Counted from the first letter of the stretch, positions 1 to 11,911 are shown. The stretch is DNA of 64,000 bases from Liriodendron chinense (GCA_003013855.2 ML058492.1:3627365-3691364), one strand, 5' to 3'. Numbers and translations are program-made. The notes: generated by a model from the letters alone, not told the origin.

Positions 1-199
1 GTAGGACTAGTATTTCCCCAGCAGAGTCATCATTCTGTGGACGCTCACCTTTCCGCACTCCCCAGCCCTCCCTTGCAAAAAGGGGGGGTGTGCGCGAATT
101 GCTGTTGTGCCATTGGCTCACCTCTTTCTCGAGGGCTTTTTCAGTTGTCGTGTTAAACTAGATATGTTTAGATGAGTTCGTATAAGACCAGAGTCGCCA
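1..199 (-). mobile_element. Leader of a minus-strand Ty3/gypsy element, running off the left edge
   Basis: Read on the minus strand this is the non-coding stretch after the 5' LTR and primer-binding site. The 18 bases at 182-199 (minus strand TGGCGACTCTGGTCTTAT) match the tRNA-complementary TGGCGACTC type of primer site used by several gypsy lineages. No gag reading frame is visible before the window edge. Confidence 0.6.
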
Positions 200-576
200 C
201 TAGCCAGTTGCTTCAAATCTACAGTCGCCTAGACCCCGTAGAAACGTTAGAGAAGGGAATCCAAAGATTTATTCCTCTAAAATGACTCCTTTTGATCTGC
301 GGCCAGAGATTCGAGGTAAGGGATCACGGTTATAGGGTGGGAAGGTGTTAGCACCCACTCTGCCTGTACCGAAGTACGGTCTTTACTTCACAAAATTGAA
401 CTAATATTTGAAAGTCTACTTTAATCCTCGTACATTCTCATAAATGATATGATGCATGAATGTAGGTCCGAACAGTAAGAGTTTCTGATGGGCAAGTTTC
501 CATTAACAGGCAAGCCCAGAGCATACGCTCAAACTGACAGGTGCTTTATATGGGATGCATGCTGTGTGTTTGATCA

Positions 577-2576
577 TGTTAGTGCACTTTTCCGTGGCAT
601 ACTAGTGCACCTTGTTTGTCAATCACTTACGTCAGTGAGTCTAGTGTCGGTTGAGCCCAATGAAGACGAAGACCGAAGACTCAAGACGGACCGGCTGCAT
701 CAATGAAGAAGATTCAGGTAAAAGTGATGCCTTGGTGCCTTAACCTTGACCAAAACCTAACCCCTTTTGTATCCTTGATGACCTTGACCATTAGGAAACC
801 ATTTTGTCATCATAGATTGGCCTTAAGTGTCCCATTTGATCACCCTAACCTTGGCCAAAATGGATAGGCTGTTGCTTGAAGAGTACAGCAAAATATAGAG
901 GGGAACCAGGCTGGTCCGACCGGTCAAGACCGGTCGGCCAGCAGCCTTGCTGCATTCGCAAGTGGACAGCCGACCGGTCATGACCGGTCGGCCTTCTCAA
1001 ACTCAAAAGGTCAGCAGGCACTGCCGACCGGTCTTGACCGGTCGGCCTGGGAACTTCATAATGGCCAGACAACATAGTCGACTGGTCAAGACCGGTCGGC
1101 CTGCATTGTTCAAATGACCAGCAAGGGGGTCCGACCGGTCATGACCGGTCGGCCTGGTGTGTTTAGGTTGTCCAGCAAGGGGGTCCGACCGGTCATGACC
1201 GGTCGGCCCATGTTTTTGGCCTATGCAGTGGATACCCTTCAGCAAAGGGATTCGACCGGTCATGACCGGTCGGGATAGGTCGGCTTATAGCTGTTTTATG
1301 GCCGTTTTATGACCGTTGGAGCCCACTTTTCTATATATATGGAGCTCGGTTTTTGGGCAGGGAAGAGAGGTTTTTGAGAGCCCATTCCTCACTCACTTTG
1401 TACCTCATTTGGGGCCTCAAAGAGGAGGATTTCAAGTCATATCCCTTGTGTTTCAAACACAAGTATGGGCATTCAAATGCAATCAAGAGATGACTTGATT
1501 CCTCTCTCAATTCTAGATGTAAGACACTATTCCACATAGGTATATCCCTTGTCCTAGACCTCTAGAAGACCCTCTAGGTGAATCTCCTAGTTAGAACAAC
1601 CTACATATCCCATGTAGGAGATTCAACCTATCCTCCTAGCACCTTGGGCATCTCAAAGGCATCGCATGCAAGGTGTTTGATCGAATGTGGCTGAGGCATT
1701 GGCGACGCAACGGCGGCAAGATCGTAGTAGCAAGGGAAGCTGATTGAAGCACGGGAGAGCGGAGATCAAGCAACCCAATCCGGCGCTATACAAGGGGCTC
1801 ATCCGACAAGTAGGTTGTCTTATTTGAGAGTCCTATTTTAGAGTTTGTTTTTGAACTCGACCTAGGGACGTTAGTCGTTCCTTGGCCCGTCATCCGGGCC
1901 AAAACTAAGTCTCCAAGGGGGAGCCTCCGACACGGGAGTAAACGTGCGTTAAGTTGAGAGTTAGCCTATGTCTAAAACTCCGGGTACGGTTGAGAGGTGA
2001 ACCGATAAAACCTCCGTGTAAAGGTTGAGAGGTGAACCTCATTTAAAACCTCCGATAGTGAATGCCGGTGTGCTCAAAGGGGTTGAGTACTTGAACCGGG
2101 AGTGGAGTAGATAAGTAGTCGAACCACTATACATCCTTGTGTTTGTGATTGTTCTTGAGCACATTTATATCTTCGCATTGTTAGTTTAATTGCTTAATTA
2201 TGGATGCTTGATAGGAATGTATGCTAGGCCTTTTTAGTTTCATCCTCACACAAGATGTACCTTCACTACTTGTGTAGACTTGAGCTCATTGATCCACTCT
2301 CATAAGTCTACACAAGTTGCATAAGTTAGAAGCTTAATTAGTGTATCATTTACTTTCCTATGCATGGTTAGACTAGGATTGTTTATTGCTTAACCTTTTG
2401 CTAGTCTTGTGATTGGACCCACCTAGGCTTGGAAGCCGAAGTGTTCTTGCTTACTAGGCTAAATTTGTTGAATTGTGTAAGTAGGCGAACAGAATTTCAA
2501 AGGTCCTAATCACCCCCCCTCTAGGTCCTTAGACATATCTCCGAGTGTCTCTACAAGCGGTAAAACCGCAATTTCA
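577..2576 (+). mobile_element. Solo LTR of the gag-only (copia-like) family
   Basis: A 2000-bp LTR beginning TGTTAGTGCAC and ending CCGCAATTTCA, flanked by a perfect 5-bp target duplication GATCA (572-576 and 2577-2581). No internal region is present, so it is a solo LTR left by LTR-LTR recombination. Start, end and overall organisation match the LTRs at 46240, 50221 and 57882. A palindrome array (916-1273) is followed by a TATA box (CTATATATAT, 1331-1340). The short open frames here are LTR sequence and not genes. Confidence 0.9.
916..1273 (+). repeat. Seven palindromes at 54-bp spacing in U3
   Basis: Each unit is a 22-bp dyad: half-site CCGACCGGTC, two bases (AT, TT or AA), then the reverse complement of the half-site. 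Starts are at 916, 970, 1024, 1078, 1131, 1185 and 1252, giving steps of 54, 54, 54, 53, 54 and 67 bp. The roughly 32-bp spacers are only weakly alike while the dyads are nearly invariant. The array ends 58 bp before the TATA box. Confidence 0.95.
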
Positions 2577-3379
2577 GATCAATCAAAGTGTTTGTAGTGG
2601 GATGATAAGCAGGGGGCTTGGAAGAATAATAAATGTTGCACATATGCTAGATGCAAATGAGATGATGCTAATAAAAGAATAACTGGATGGACGGAGGTAT
2701 CGCAAGGATTTGCTTCGATCGGCTAAGATTGAGACTTAGGTAGCTTGAGAGACTTAAATCAGGGTTAGGTTGGGCTGGACCAGGGCTAGGCTCTTCTCAC
2801 TCGGGCTCTCCTTGGTGGAGGAATGGACTAAAGGGGTGGAGATGGACTCAAAACTCTAGGTTTTCTCTGGAAGTTGAGGGATGCTGTGAATGAGAGGGCA
2901 ATGGGGGTATTTATACCTGCGAGCAGTGGCAATTCCCATAAATATGTTTGGGTGACCCCCAGCTTCGAAGCGTATGGCCCCCGAACCTGAAGCAGAAAAT
3001 CTGTAGGTTCGAGATTTGGAGCTACTTCGAAGCTGTGGCTCGGAACTAAGTGAGTTCACTAGGTTTGAAAGATGGGTTTATAAGGTGAGTTGACTGGGTG
3101 CAGGGGCTGGACTGACCCGGTGAGTTGACTTGGTGATTTGATTCAGCGAGTTGACTCACCAAGTTTGACTTTTTTTAGATTTTTTGACTGATTTTTCTTA
3201 TGGGGGTTTTTCAGGCTGATGTTTAGGGGTGAGTCGACTGGGTTCAGGCTTGAGCTGGGTTATGGATTGGGGCTTACAAGGCTGAGTTTGGCTAGGTTTG
3301 GATATGGGGTTTGGGGGTATTGACCTTCATTCATCTAGCTATTTCTACTAACATTGTAGCTGAAGGTGGGGTGTCTACA

Positions 3380-4665
3380 GTCCTATACAAAAACCTCATG
3401 TATACTCCCATTGGAGATTTTAATTTGGCCCTACACAAGGGCCTATGTCCTATAACCGAACCTATTGAGTTTGGCAATTCAAACTCTCATACTCAATCCT
3501 ATACAAGGAAAGAGCATGATCCGTACTCTTACACTTGAAAACTTGTCGGATTGAGCCCCTTTTGTAACGCCTCTTGGATTGCTTAATCGATGCTCTCTCA
3601 TGCTTCAATTAGCTCCCCTTGTGTTCCCCAATCACAATGCCGATGCGTTGCCAATGCTTTAGATCCAAGATCAGCTACCTTGTATATGATACTTCTTAAT
3701 TTTAGATGCTCAAGGTGAGGAGATGGTGAATTCTCTACAACCTAAGGATGTGATTTGCTTCGAGGTTATGAAATCACCTAAATGGATCTCATAGAGGATT
3801 TAAACATGGTTTTAACTATTAGGATCAAGGTTTAGACTCTAAGAAATGGTAGAGTTCAAGTTCATCTTCAAAGGAAGCATGAAATGCTTATTAAAGTATG
3901 AATCATATGGAAGATCAGCTTGAAACTCTTAGGATTAGAGCCTCTATTGATTTTTAAATGGTGTGGTCTCTAATGCACTAAAAACTCATCATAATGCCAA
4001 AAGATTGATTCCCTTTTAATTTGCCATAGAGTTGTAATGGCTATAAAATGAGCATAAAATGATCACTTCGATAGTATCGAAGTGCCCTTTGATGGGATCG
4101 AAGTCCCACTTGATGGTATTGAAGAACTGTCCAGAGAATTCAGTAAGTTGTTGGACATATTTTTTGATGGCATCAAACATGCTTTGATAGGATCGAAGAA
4201 TTCCCTTCAATGGGATTGAAGTGCTCTTTGATGGGATTGAAGAAGTGTCTAAAGAGTTCAGACATTTGATGGACTTCATGTTCGATGGCATCAACCATGT
4301 CTTCGATGGTATCGAAGTTCTATCGAAGTGATCTTCGATGGGATCGAGACCACTCAAAACTGTTGTTTAGGTTGATGTTTACAACATCTCACTAACCTTA
4401 AGGCCTTATTATGGGTGATCTTTTGGGATATCTAGGGCTTACGTATGATGACTAGAAGTTTACCTATAGGGTTTAAGTCATCTAGAGGTTATAGTTATTT
4501 TGGTTTTAAGGGGCTAGGCTCACCAATGCACCTCTAATTTACCTGTTCTTCTTGTCTTAATGCTGCTTGTCTTCATGCATCTTCGGTCTTCACCTTCTAA
4601 AGGCTCAACCAACTCCTAGACATTAAGACTGATGTGATTGACAAATGAGGTGCACTAGTATGCTA
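3380..4665 (-). mobile_element. 3' LTR (part) of a minus-strand gag-less LTR element
   Basis: This is LTR sequence of the gag-only family in reverse orientation, broken on the left by the gypsy LTR and on the right by the solo LTR 4666-6565. The last 18 bp of the LTR resume at 6571-6588 and end in CACTAACA, followed directly by a polypurine tract on the minus strand. It carries its own motif array (4066-4340) with a different sequence from the neighbouring LTRs. Confidence 0.75.
4066..4340 (-). repeat. Array of imperfect CTTCGATGGNATCGAAG palindromes
   Basis: Repeated near-palindromes of the type CTTCGATGGGATCGAAG, for example at 4066, 4087 and 4109, with several more to about 4340. Steps are about 21-22 bp where units are adjacent. 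Position within the LTR corresponds to the arrays in related LTRs. Confidence 0.8.
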
Positions 4666-6565
4666 TGAAATTGCGTTGGGTAGTCTAACACGACACCCTA
4701 TGCATACACGTGCGGAAGCTTAAGGAGCAACTAGAATTATGGCTAAACCTATAGGAGGGGGTGATTAGGACCTATTTGAAATTCTTTTCGCCTACTTACA
4801 CAATTCAACAAATTAAACTATGTAAGCGATTAACACTTAGGCTTTCAAGCCTAAGTGGGTCCAATCAAAAGACTAGCAAATGATAAGTGCAATCAGCAAC
4901 CTAGTCTAAACAACTCATGTGGACTATAGAGGATGGATCAAGAAATGCTTAAGTCAACATGAGGTAGTGAAAGTACATCTTGTGAGTGTGGATGTGCCTA
5001 TCAAGTACCTAGCATGCATTCCTAACTAAGCATTCATAATTAACCAATTAAACACGATGCATAAAGAGAAATGTGCTCAAGAACAGTCACAAACACAAGG
5101 ATGTATAGTGGTTCGACTACTTGTCTACTCCACTCCCGATTCAAGTACTCAACCCCTTTGAGCACACCAGCATTCACTGGGGAGTTTAAATTTGGTTCCT
5201 CCCAACCAAGGTGTTTTAACTCGGATCCACCCAACCGGGGAGTTTACAGGTTCCTCCCAACCTACACGTTTGCACCTGTGTTGGTGGCTCCCCCTTGGAG
5301 ACTTTGTTTAGGTCAGACAAACAGGCCAAGGATCCACTAATGACCCTAGTTCGAGTTTGTTAAACAAATTCTACACTTAACTCCCACAGGGAATTGAGTG
5401 GATAGACTCCTAACAAGACAACCTTACTTGTCGGATTGATCCCCTTTGGGTTGCTTCTTCTCGCTTTCTCGTGCTTGAATCAACTCTCCTTGTGCTCCCC
5501 CGATCTTTGACACCGCTGCTTTGCCAAGGCTTCAGCTCCAAGATCAGCTACCTTGCATGTGATGCTCCATTGGAGATGCCCAAGGTGCTAGGGAATGGTA
5601 AAACCTCTACAAATGGTAGGAAATGAGTTTCCTAGAGGAATACACCTATATGGACTCCTATGTAGTGTTTAGATAAGGGATTTAACTATTATCAAGGTGT
5701 CTAAACCCTAGGAATCAAGAGAGAACACGTCCATTCTCAAGATGCCATTGAATGGCCCACACTTGTGATGAAAACACAATGAGAATGACTTGTTTTGGGT
5801 TTGGGATAGAGCCTCTGATAGTCTCTAGCAATGGTGGCTTCTATCTCCTCAAAATTCCCTCTCTACAGCTCAAAAATGAATCCCCCATCTTAAATAGATT
5901 TTCTTCTAACGGTAAAAAAAGGGGCAGATTCGCTCATCTTCGATTGATCGAAAAAAGGATCCGATTGATCGGAGACCAGTCCGATTGATCGGAGACATGT
6001 CCGATTGATCGAAAATCTATCCAGTTAAATCTCTGGAAGATATTTCGATTGATCGGATCACTGTCCGATTGATCGGACGGACCCCTTCCGATGGATCGGA
6101 AGTATGTCCGATTGATTGAAAATTTGTCCAGAGGATTTTTAAATTTTGGTGGAACAAATTCCGATTGATCGGAACTTTTGTCCGATTGATCGGAGTCCTA
6201 TCGGAGCCAATGTTCGATTGATCGGAGATTAATCGAAAACTGCTGTTTAAGCTATTTTGATTATAGCAGCTTCCACCTCTTTAATTAGTCTAACTTATCA
6301 TGTTTTTCATGGAGTTCTAAGACTAATGATAATAACTAAGGGTATACCTAGTTGGTGCAAGTCATCTAGGAGGTTAAGGGTTAGGTTTTGGTCAAGGTTA
6401 AGGCACACCAAGGCATCACTTTTACCTGTTTCTTCTTCCTTGATGCAGAAGGGCCACTTGAGTCTTCGGTCTTCGTCTTCATTAAGCTCAACCGACACTA
6501 GACCCACTGACCTAAGTGATTGACAAACAAGGTGCACTAGTATGCCACAGAAAAGTGCACTAACA
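4666..6565 (-). mobile_element. Solo LTR (minus strand) inserted in a relative's LTR
   Basis: Begins on the plus strand TGAAATTGCG and ends CACTAACA, the reverse of the family consensus ends. It is flanked by a perfect 5-bp duplication TGCTA (4661-4665 and 6566-6570). Outside the duplications the host LTR continues, so this copy inserted into the end of the older LTR. It has a motif array at 5940-6225 and a minus-strand TATA-like TATTTAA at 5890-5896. Sequence is close to the LTRs at 46240 and 50221. Confidence 0.9.
5940..6225 (-). repeat. Eleven CCGATTGATCGG dyads in LTR
   Basis: Near-palindromic 12-mers start at 5940, 5961, 5981, 6001, 6045, 6065, 6088, 6108, 6161, 6182 and 6214. Steps are 21, 20, 20, 44, 20, 23, 20, 53, 21 and 32 bp, mirroring the step pattern of the plus-strand array at 46579-46843. 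On the minus strand the array lies upstream of the TATA-like box. Confidence 0.93.
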
Positions 6566-6570
6566 TGCTA

Positions 6571-7743
6571 GAAATAAGTGCACTAACAATCTCCCCCTTC
6601 ATTAATTACGTGATAAAAACCTAACATGCCAAAACAACAAAACAAATTATATGTCAAAGCTTAAATATTATATTCGAATTACAGACTAAGACATGTAACC
6701 TTGCATGGCTCATCTTCAATTGCTCTCTCATAATCCATTTACCCTCTGCAAATAGATTCTGCAAAGTAGAAACCACTTTGTTTTGGTGGGATAGATCATT
6801 CTCCCCCCTTTTGCCAGCAATCAACAAATCAATCTCTCCCCCTTAATAATACATCAATTAAGTTTAGGGAAAGAGAGATTAGAATGTCTCAGATATAACG
6901 ATAAGCACATGCTAACAATAGAGAGAAATGGTGGATGAACATATAAAACATAGAGAATGCATCTCATAATTACTAAAGATATTCCCATATAAACATAAGT
7001 GATCATACATAATAGTCATTCAAAGATATACATGAAACATAAATGACCAAGGCATAAATTAGCATACATTAAGCACATAATTCAACCTATTATGCTAATC
7101 TAAGTAGGATGACAATTTAGCAACAAAAGATATTAAAATTAAGGGCACAAGCTAAACTATCAAAGGCTAATGAGGTTGGAATCCTCAAATATGCCTATAA
7201 GCACACAAATGAAGCTAAAATCCTCTGATTCACCTACAGAATTCAAATTCAATGAGGCTTAAAAATCATCGAATTTGACAATAAACTCAAATAATGAGGA
7301 TGCAATCCTTAAATTTATCTATTAAGCTCACATGGACCTTCTAAGGTCACCTATCCTACTTCACAACCCCCTTGGGTGTGAATTTTTTAAGGAATTGATG
7401 TTCCTATGTTTATCTCTCTTAGGTAAACTCTTAGTTGGAGATCTATATTTGATAGGGAATATATCTATGGATCCTACCCTAGTTTTCGTTGCCCTCATCT
7501 AAACATTTTCCTAAATAGTTCAAATGGGGCAACCTGTTTCACCAAAAGCAATAGATATACCTTTTAAGATTAAATTCCCATTTTGGGTAGCTCATTGGAT
7601 CAACTCCAGATGGTTAAGTCCTTCAAGAGCAACTCACACTTACTCTATCAAAATAACCCGATCTGATGTCAATTGAAAGTTGAATATTAAGAGGGTGGTA
7701 CTTAGAGAGTCGTTCTATCAGAGTTACTTTTCTCTGATATCAA
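6571..7743 (-). mobile_element. Gag-less internal region of a minus-strand LTR element
   Basis: 6571-6588 is the outer end of the 3' LTR. Next comes a polypurine tract (AAGGGGGAGAT on the minus strand, 6589-6599), about 1.1 kb with no open frame, and a primer site (minus strand TTGATATCAGAG, 7732-7743) of the initiator-tRNA-Met type. The leader next to the primer site resembles the leader of the gag-only element at 48240-48290. No gag, protease, integrase, RT or RNase H is visible, so this is a non-autonomous LARD-like derivative or a strongly decayed copy. Confidence 0.7.
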
Positions 7744-8093
7744 TGGAAATTGCATAGGGTAGTTTAACACGACACCTTAACATGCTATGCCTTGAGGAAG
7801 CTTGGCGGAGCTACTAGAATTACAACTAAGTCCTAGAGGGGGGTGATTAGGACATTTTCTGAAAATCATTGCATAGTCAAACTAATTCTCTAATTTAAAC
7901 TAATAAAGCAATTAACACTTAGGCTTCCAAGCTAAGTGGGTCCAATCACATAGACTATAAATAATATAACATTCAAGCAACTGGTTTACTTAGTGAAAAT
8001 ACATCTTGTGAGTAAAACTACCTATAATGTGCATAACATATACTCCATTCAAGCATTCATATTATTAACAATAAAACAACAATGCTAGAATAA
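7744..8093 (-). mobile_element. 5' LTR (part) of the gag-less element, split by the Tat insertion
   Basis: Minus-strand LTR of the gag-only family; its U5 end carries the characteristic block with GTGGGTCCAATCAC near 7940. It is cut at 8093 by the Tat element and continues at 24538, where the family sequence GTGGTTCGACTACTTG reappears (24577). The continuation becomes unrecognisable near 25450. Confidence 0.75.
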
Positions 8094-8101
8094 ATGAGCG
8101 G

Positions 8102-8710
8102 TGCTCTCCCTCTCGTTTTTTTGTTGTGTATAAATGAGCGGGTCGAGGGGTATTTATAGGCGAAGTCGGCCAATAGGAAGCTGCCACGTATCACGCATCC
8201 GTCAAATGTCCGCAACGCACCTGTTTATTTGATTGCAAGTGTCTGAAAATCATTCGGGTGCATGGGTTCATTTGCTGGGTGCGTGAGGCTCCACGCATCT
8301 GGAACCCATCTCTTATTCGTCTATGGATTGTGGGGGTGCGTTGATCGGTTTTCAGGGTGCGTTGGATGCGTGGGGTGCTCGGATTTCAGGGTGCGTTGGA
8401 TGCGTGGGGTGCTCAGATTTCAGGGTGCGTTGGACACGTAAATGTGGGCTCCACCGATTGGGTTTTGATTTTCGGAGGGTTTGCGGGGCCCGTTTCGTTG
8501 CGCGATCACTTGTACTGTTCATCATAAATAGTGACGGAGTTGCGGGTCCGTTTCCGGGCGGTTCCGAACATGATGATCGGCGGGGCCCACTAGGGAAGTC
8601 ACGTACACTTTCGTTTTGCGTGCACCGGGAGGCATTCTTCGTGTGATTCCTTCAGAGGTATGTGGTTATTTGGCCTATTTTAAGAGTGTCCGCTACTTGG
8701 GACCCCAACA
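8102..8710 (-). mobile_element. 3' LTR of the Tat element, truncated
   Basis: Aligns over its full 609 bp with 23924-24532. It lacks the roughly 1.25 kb corresponding to 22673-23923, the R/U5 side of the LTR. Minus-strand start is TGTTGGGGTCCC. The purine-rich stretch just before it on the minus strand (CGGAGGGGCATC, 8711-8722) is the polypurine tract that primes plus-strand synthesis. Open frames here (for example 8323-8646) recur in the other LTR and are not genes. Confidence 0.88.
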
Positions 8711-8722
8711 GATGCCCCTCCG

Positions 8723-9700
8723 GTGGGTCGCGACTGGCGCGCGATCGGCTGGTGCGACGCACCGGACTTCCCGGGTCCCACTATAAATAGATGAGTCGGC
8801 TCATTCTCGTCATTTCACTGCTCTTTACCAGACATCTCTCATCAAGTCCACGCACCCTTTTATTCTCCAACGCACCCAACAACTGTCTCCAACGCATCCA
8901 TTTAATCCGTACGCACCCACTTATTCAAGGTAGAAAGGATTTTTAGAGGTGCGTGGGATGCACACGCACCTTATAATTTGAACTTGGGACTGAGTATCCC
9001 CTTTTTGGATGCGTAAGGTGGCATGCACTTGTAAACCTCTTGGATTTTGTGGACATCCTGAGTTTTTTAGGTGAGTGAGTGTCCACGCACCCTTCGTCAA
9101 ACTGGGCTGGCCTTGGTGCCTCACGCACCATGAAATTGGGTTGAGCGGACCCCCCCCCCCTAAGGGTGCGTTGGACGCACACTCACCCAGCTGAAGAACT
9201 TGGCCGAAAAAGGATGTATTTATTAGGTGCGTGAAGCCTCACGCACCCTTCGTCGATTTTGTTTGAGATATTGCCCTTCACGCACCCGAAAATGGGGTAT
9301 GCATAAGTTTAAGGGTGCGTGGGGTCTTACGCACCTGGAAATGTGATTTTGTCATCCTCTCGAATTTCGGGGTGCGTGGAGACTCACGCATTCGGTTTGC
9401 AGGACTTGTAAAATTTCGTGTTAAGTAATCCTCTGCGAAGCTGGACAGTTGAAGTGTATGAGCCCCTTAACCTCTGCCTCGTATTTGGGCAGACATATTC
9501 AGATTTTGAAGAGGCGTAGGGTCTCATAGACTTTCGAGCTTTCTAGATCGCATTAGTTTTTTTTTGGAGGAAATACCTACGGTGACCTTAAGTAATGTTT
9601 CGAATGTACCTGAGCATGTCTTTTTGCCCCTTCTCTTTCTTCTTCTTTCTCTTTTGTCGGACTGTTGTATCAGTTCATCAGCCTTGTTTCCTGGCAGACG
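8723..9700. mobile_element. Tat 3' untranslated region with GTGCGTGG-type repeats
   Basis: No convincing coding region. From about 8850 to 9400 the sequence holds many copies of GGTGCGTGGG and its inverse CACGCACC, often facing each other 20-60 bp apart. The same motif recurs at 23580-23810 and 24070-24260 in the LTR. Because it is spread over U3, U5-side LTR and the 3' region, it looks like a motif amplified within this element family. Confidence 0.7.
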
Positions 9701-10283
9701 ATGGTCGTAACACGCGCTTCACTCCGTGAGGCCCGCGACTGCCTGAGACGACTTCTAACTGCTTTAGACCATCCCGAGGCTTGGTCATCTCTTGCCGGTC
9801 AATGCGACGAGGTGGCCGAAGCCTTGACTCATCTCGGCGCTGAATCCCGCCCCATCCTCCGAGCTATCCAGAATGTCTAGCTTCATCGGCGATTCTTCCC
9901 TTTTGGAGGAATTGGTGGTCTTAGAGGCGGCGGAGCCTTCTCTGGCTGCTTCCTTCTTATCCCTGTCGAAACGTCTCAACTTCTTGAAGGAGGAGAAGAG
10001 GGAGAGCAGGCGGTTTCTAGCTTGGCTTGTCCCATTGGCGGAGGCCGAGTACCCGGATCGCCGCGCCGGCATCTGGAGAATGGTCAGGGAGGCCATGCGA
10101 GAACATGACGACCTGGCGATCGACGTCTCGATCATAAGGAACTATGCGAACGCCGAGCACTTGAATTTCGATCTCGTGCAACAGTGTATTTCCATTTTGG
10201 TGGACTTGATCTTCAAGGAAGGCCATGTCCGGGCGAAGGTTGATGAGTTGAAGGCTCGGGTTCTCCCGTTGACGCAGGACTGA
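9701..10283 (+). pseudogene. Small plus-strand frame pair upstream of the antisense gene
   Basis: Two overlapping frames, 9701-9880 (59 codons from an internal Met) and 9873-10283 (136 codons), differ by one in phase and may be a single helical protein broken by a frameshift near 9870. The predicted protein is rich in Leu, Glu, Arg and Ala, with no motif I recognise and no membrane segment. GC content and codon use resemble the downstream antisense gene. It may be the first exon or a separate small gene of the Tat antisense transcript. 10284-10679 between it and the next exon is AT-richer, ends in a TTTGCAG acceptor-like sequence and could be an intron. Function unknown. Confidence 0.5.
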
Positions 10284-11911
10284 GGCCCCCTGCTTTCTGG
10301 CTTCGGGGAGGAGTCCCCACAATTTTGAGTCGTCTTATATTGACTGTTGTCATTTGATAATTCAAACAGTTGTTATTGACAATTTAGCCATGTGGAATGG
10401 CCCTTATGGTTGATGAACACTAATTTATACTTTTTCGCTTCAGTTCTGTCTTTTCCTGCTTGTATATTTTGTGACGATGATGTTGCGGTTGTGAATGTTG
10501 TTCGTTTCACTTCTTCCATTGATTTCGAGTGTGTTCCGCAGTGGCTCATGTCGACGCTTGTGCTTTGTTCATTTGCTGCTTTGTGTCCCTTTGTCTTTTA
10601 TGCATGGTTTGATCGACTTTGTGCTAACACTTCCCCTTTACTTCGTACCTGAGTTTTGCATATCGTTTGCAGGTTTACAATGGCCAGCGATCCTTCACAG
10701 GCCGGTCCTTCGGGTCCTCCCCAAACTCCTTCCAAGCGTAAGCGTGCTGCTGCCAAGCAGGTCGTCAGACCGTCCGCTAAAAATCCACAATGGTTTCTCC
10801 CTCCAGAGACGTTCAACTTTTATGAACGCATCCTTATCTTGTCGAAGGATATACAGAAGAGGATCCTTTGCGATAGGATCGTGCCGCCTCCTCCAGACAG
10901 GGGCACACAGGAGTAATGGGATGCATGGTACGCTACTCTCCGGGGTTTCCGGAGTGACGGGGCAACGGGTTCTGAAGAGGGCGAGGCGAGTCCGTCGATC
11001 GCTACCCAGTCTACCAGGCGCGGTCGCCCGAAGAGGGCTGGCAAAGGTGCCAAGCAAGTGTACTTGGAGAACCAGACCAAGTATAGATCGGATAAGATGA
11101 AGGTGGCTTGGTCTAGTGCCAAGCTTGTCACTGCGCCACTCGTGGTGAGGAATGCCTACACTAGGGAGTATATTCGTTATGCGAAGAGTTATCAACGGCA
11201 GCGGTTTCTCCCGAGCATCGAACCATCCGACATCTGCAGGAACAACTCCTTTTATGGAGTCGATGTTTGGACATCCGGCCCGGCATCATTCCTCAGCTGT
11301 TCTCTCTCCAAGAACGGGAAACAGCAGTCGGTCCTGGGTGTGAAGGATATGATTTTCCTAGAGCCGAATCACAGTCCCCATCAGCCATTTCCCAGACATT
11401 ATTTCGAGACTCTCCGTCAGAGGTTTCACCATCTGGGGGATGCCGAGGTCTGGTTGTCCGGGGCGTTTCGGACTCGCGGCCATCTGGTCCTTCATCCGGG
11501 CTACGAGGCGTGGGCGAACTGGATCTTGGAACAGCACAGGGTGACCCTACGGGCGGTGGGTCTGTACAAGGCGATCGAAGCGACATCAAGCTACTTTTGT
11601 CGGGAGCCCTGGGTATACAAGGGCTTTCTCAACCACTGGTGCTCCATCACCAATTCTTTTCACATGCCGTGAGGCGAGATGAGCATCTCGCTCTGGGATC
11701 TCAATAGGATTGCGGGGCTCCCCATTCGCGGGAGGATTTATGATGAATGGGTCCCGAGCGACGATGAGCTGTCGCGGAAGAAGAAGGGCGTCAATGAAGG
11801 CTTCTTTTCTGAGGCCTGCTACGAGCTGTTTGCCGAACTACCCCAATTTTGGGGTCTCAAAGATAAGCTCCTGTTGGAGGACTGGCTGGTCTATTTCAGC
11901 CACGGCTTGAA

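Larger units (their letters stand above)
200..3379 (-). mobile_element. Ty3/gypsy 5' LTR (minus strand), split by a solo LTR
   Basis: The right end reads on the minus strand as TGTAGACACCCCACC, a typical LTR start, and the same sequence opens the plus-strand LTR at 63309. 2582-3379 is the reverse complement of much of 63309-64000, with substitutions. A minus-strand TATA box (TATAAATA, 2908-2915) defines U3/R, and two CTTCGAAG palindromes (near 2962 and 3021) lie just upstream of it. The LTR is interrupted by the solo LTR 577-2576. The exact left end is uncertain by about 10 bp. It ends inside another LTR, so this element inserted into the LTR that resumes at 3380. Confidence 0.72.

Noticed and set aside
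916..1273. CRISPR-like array
   Set aside because: Regular repeats and spacers, but only seven units inside a plant LTR with target duplication and TATA box; spacers are weakly related to each other and no cas genes exist.
8323..8646. 107-codon open frame, repeated at 24145-24468
   Set aside because: Both copies are in the Tat LTRs and recur only because the LTR is duplicated; composition reflects GTGCGTGG repeats and there is no protein motif.
10495..11195. Other long frames overlapping the antisense gene
   Set aside because: The plus frame 10680-11911 carries the recognisable mobile-domain motifs and continues through spliced exons; the others have none.
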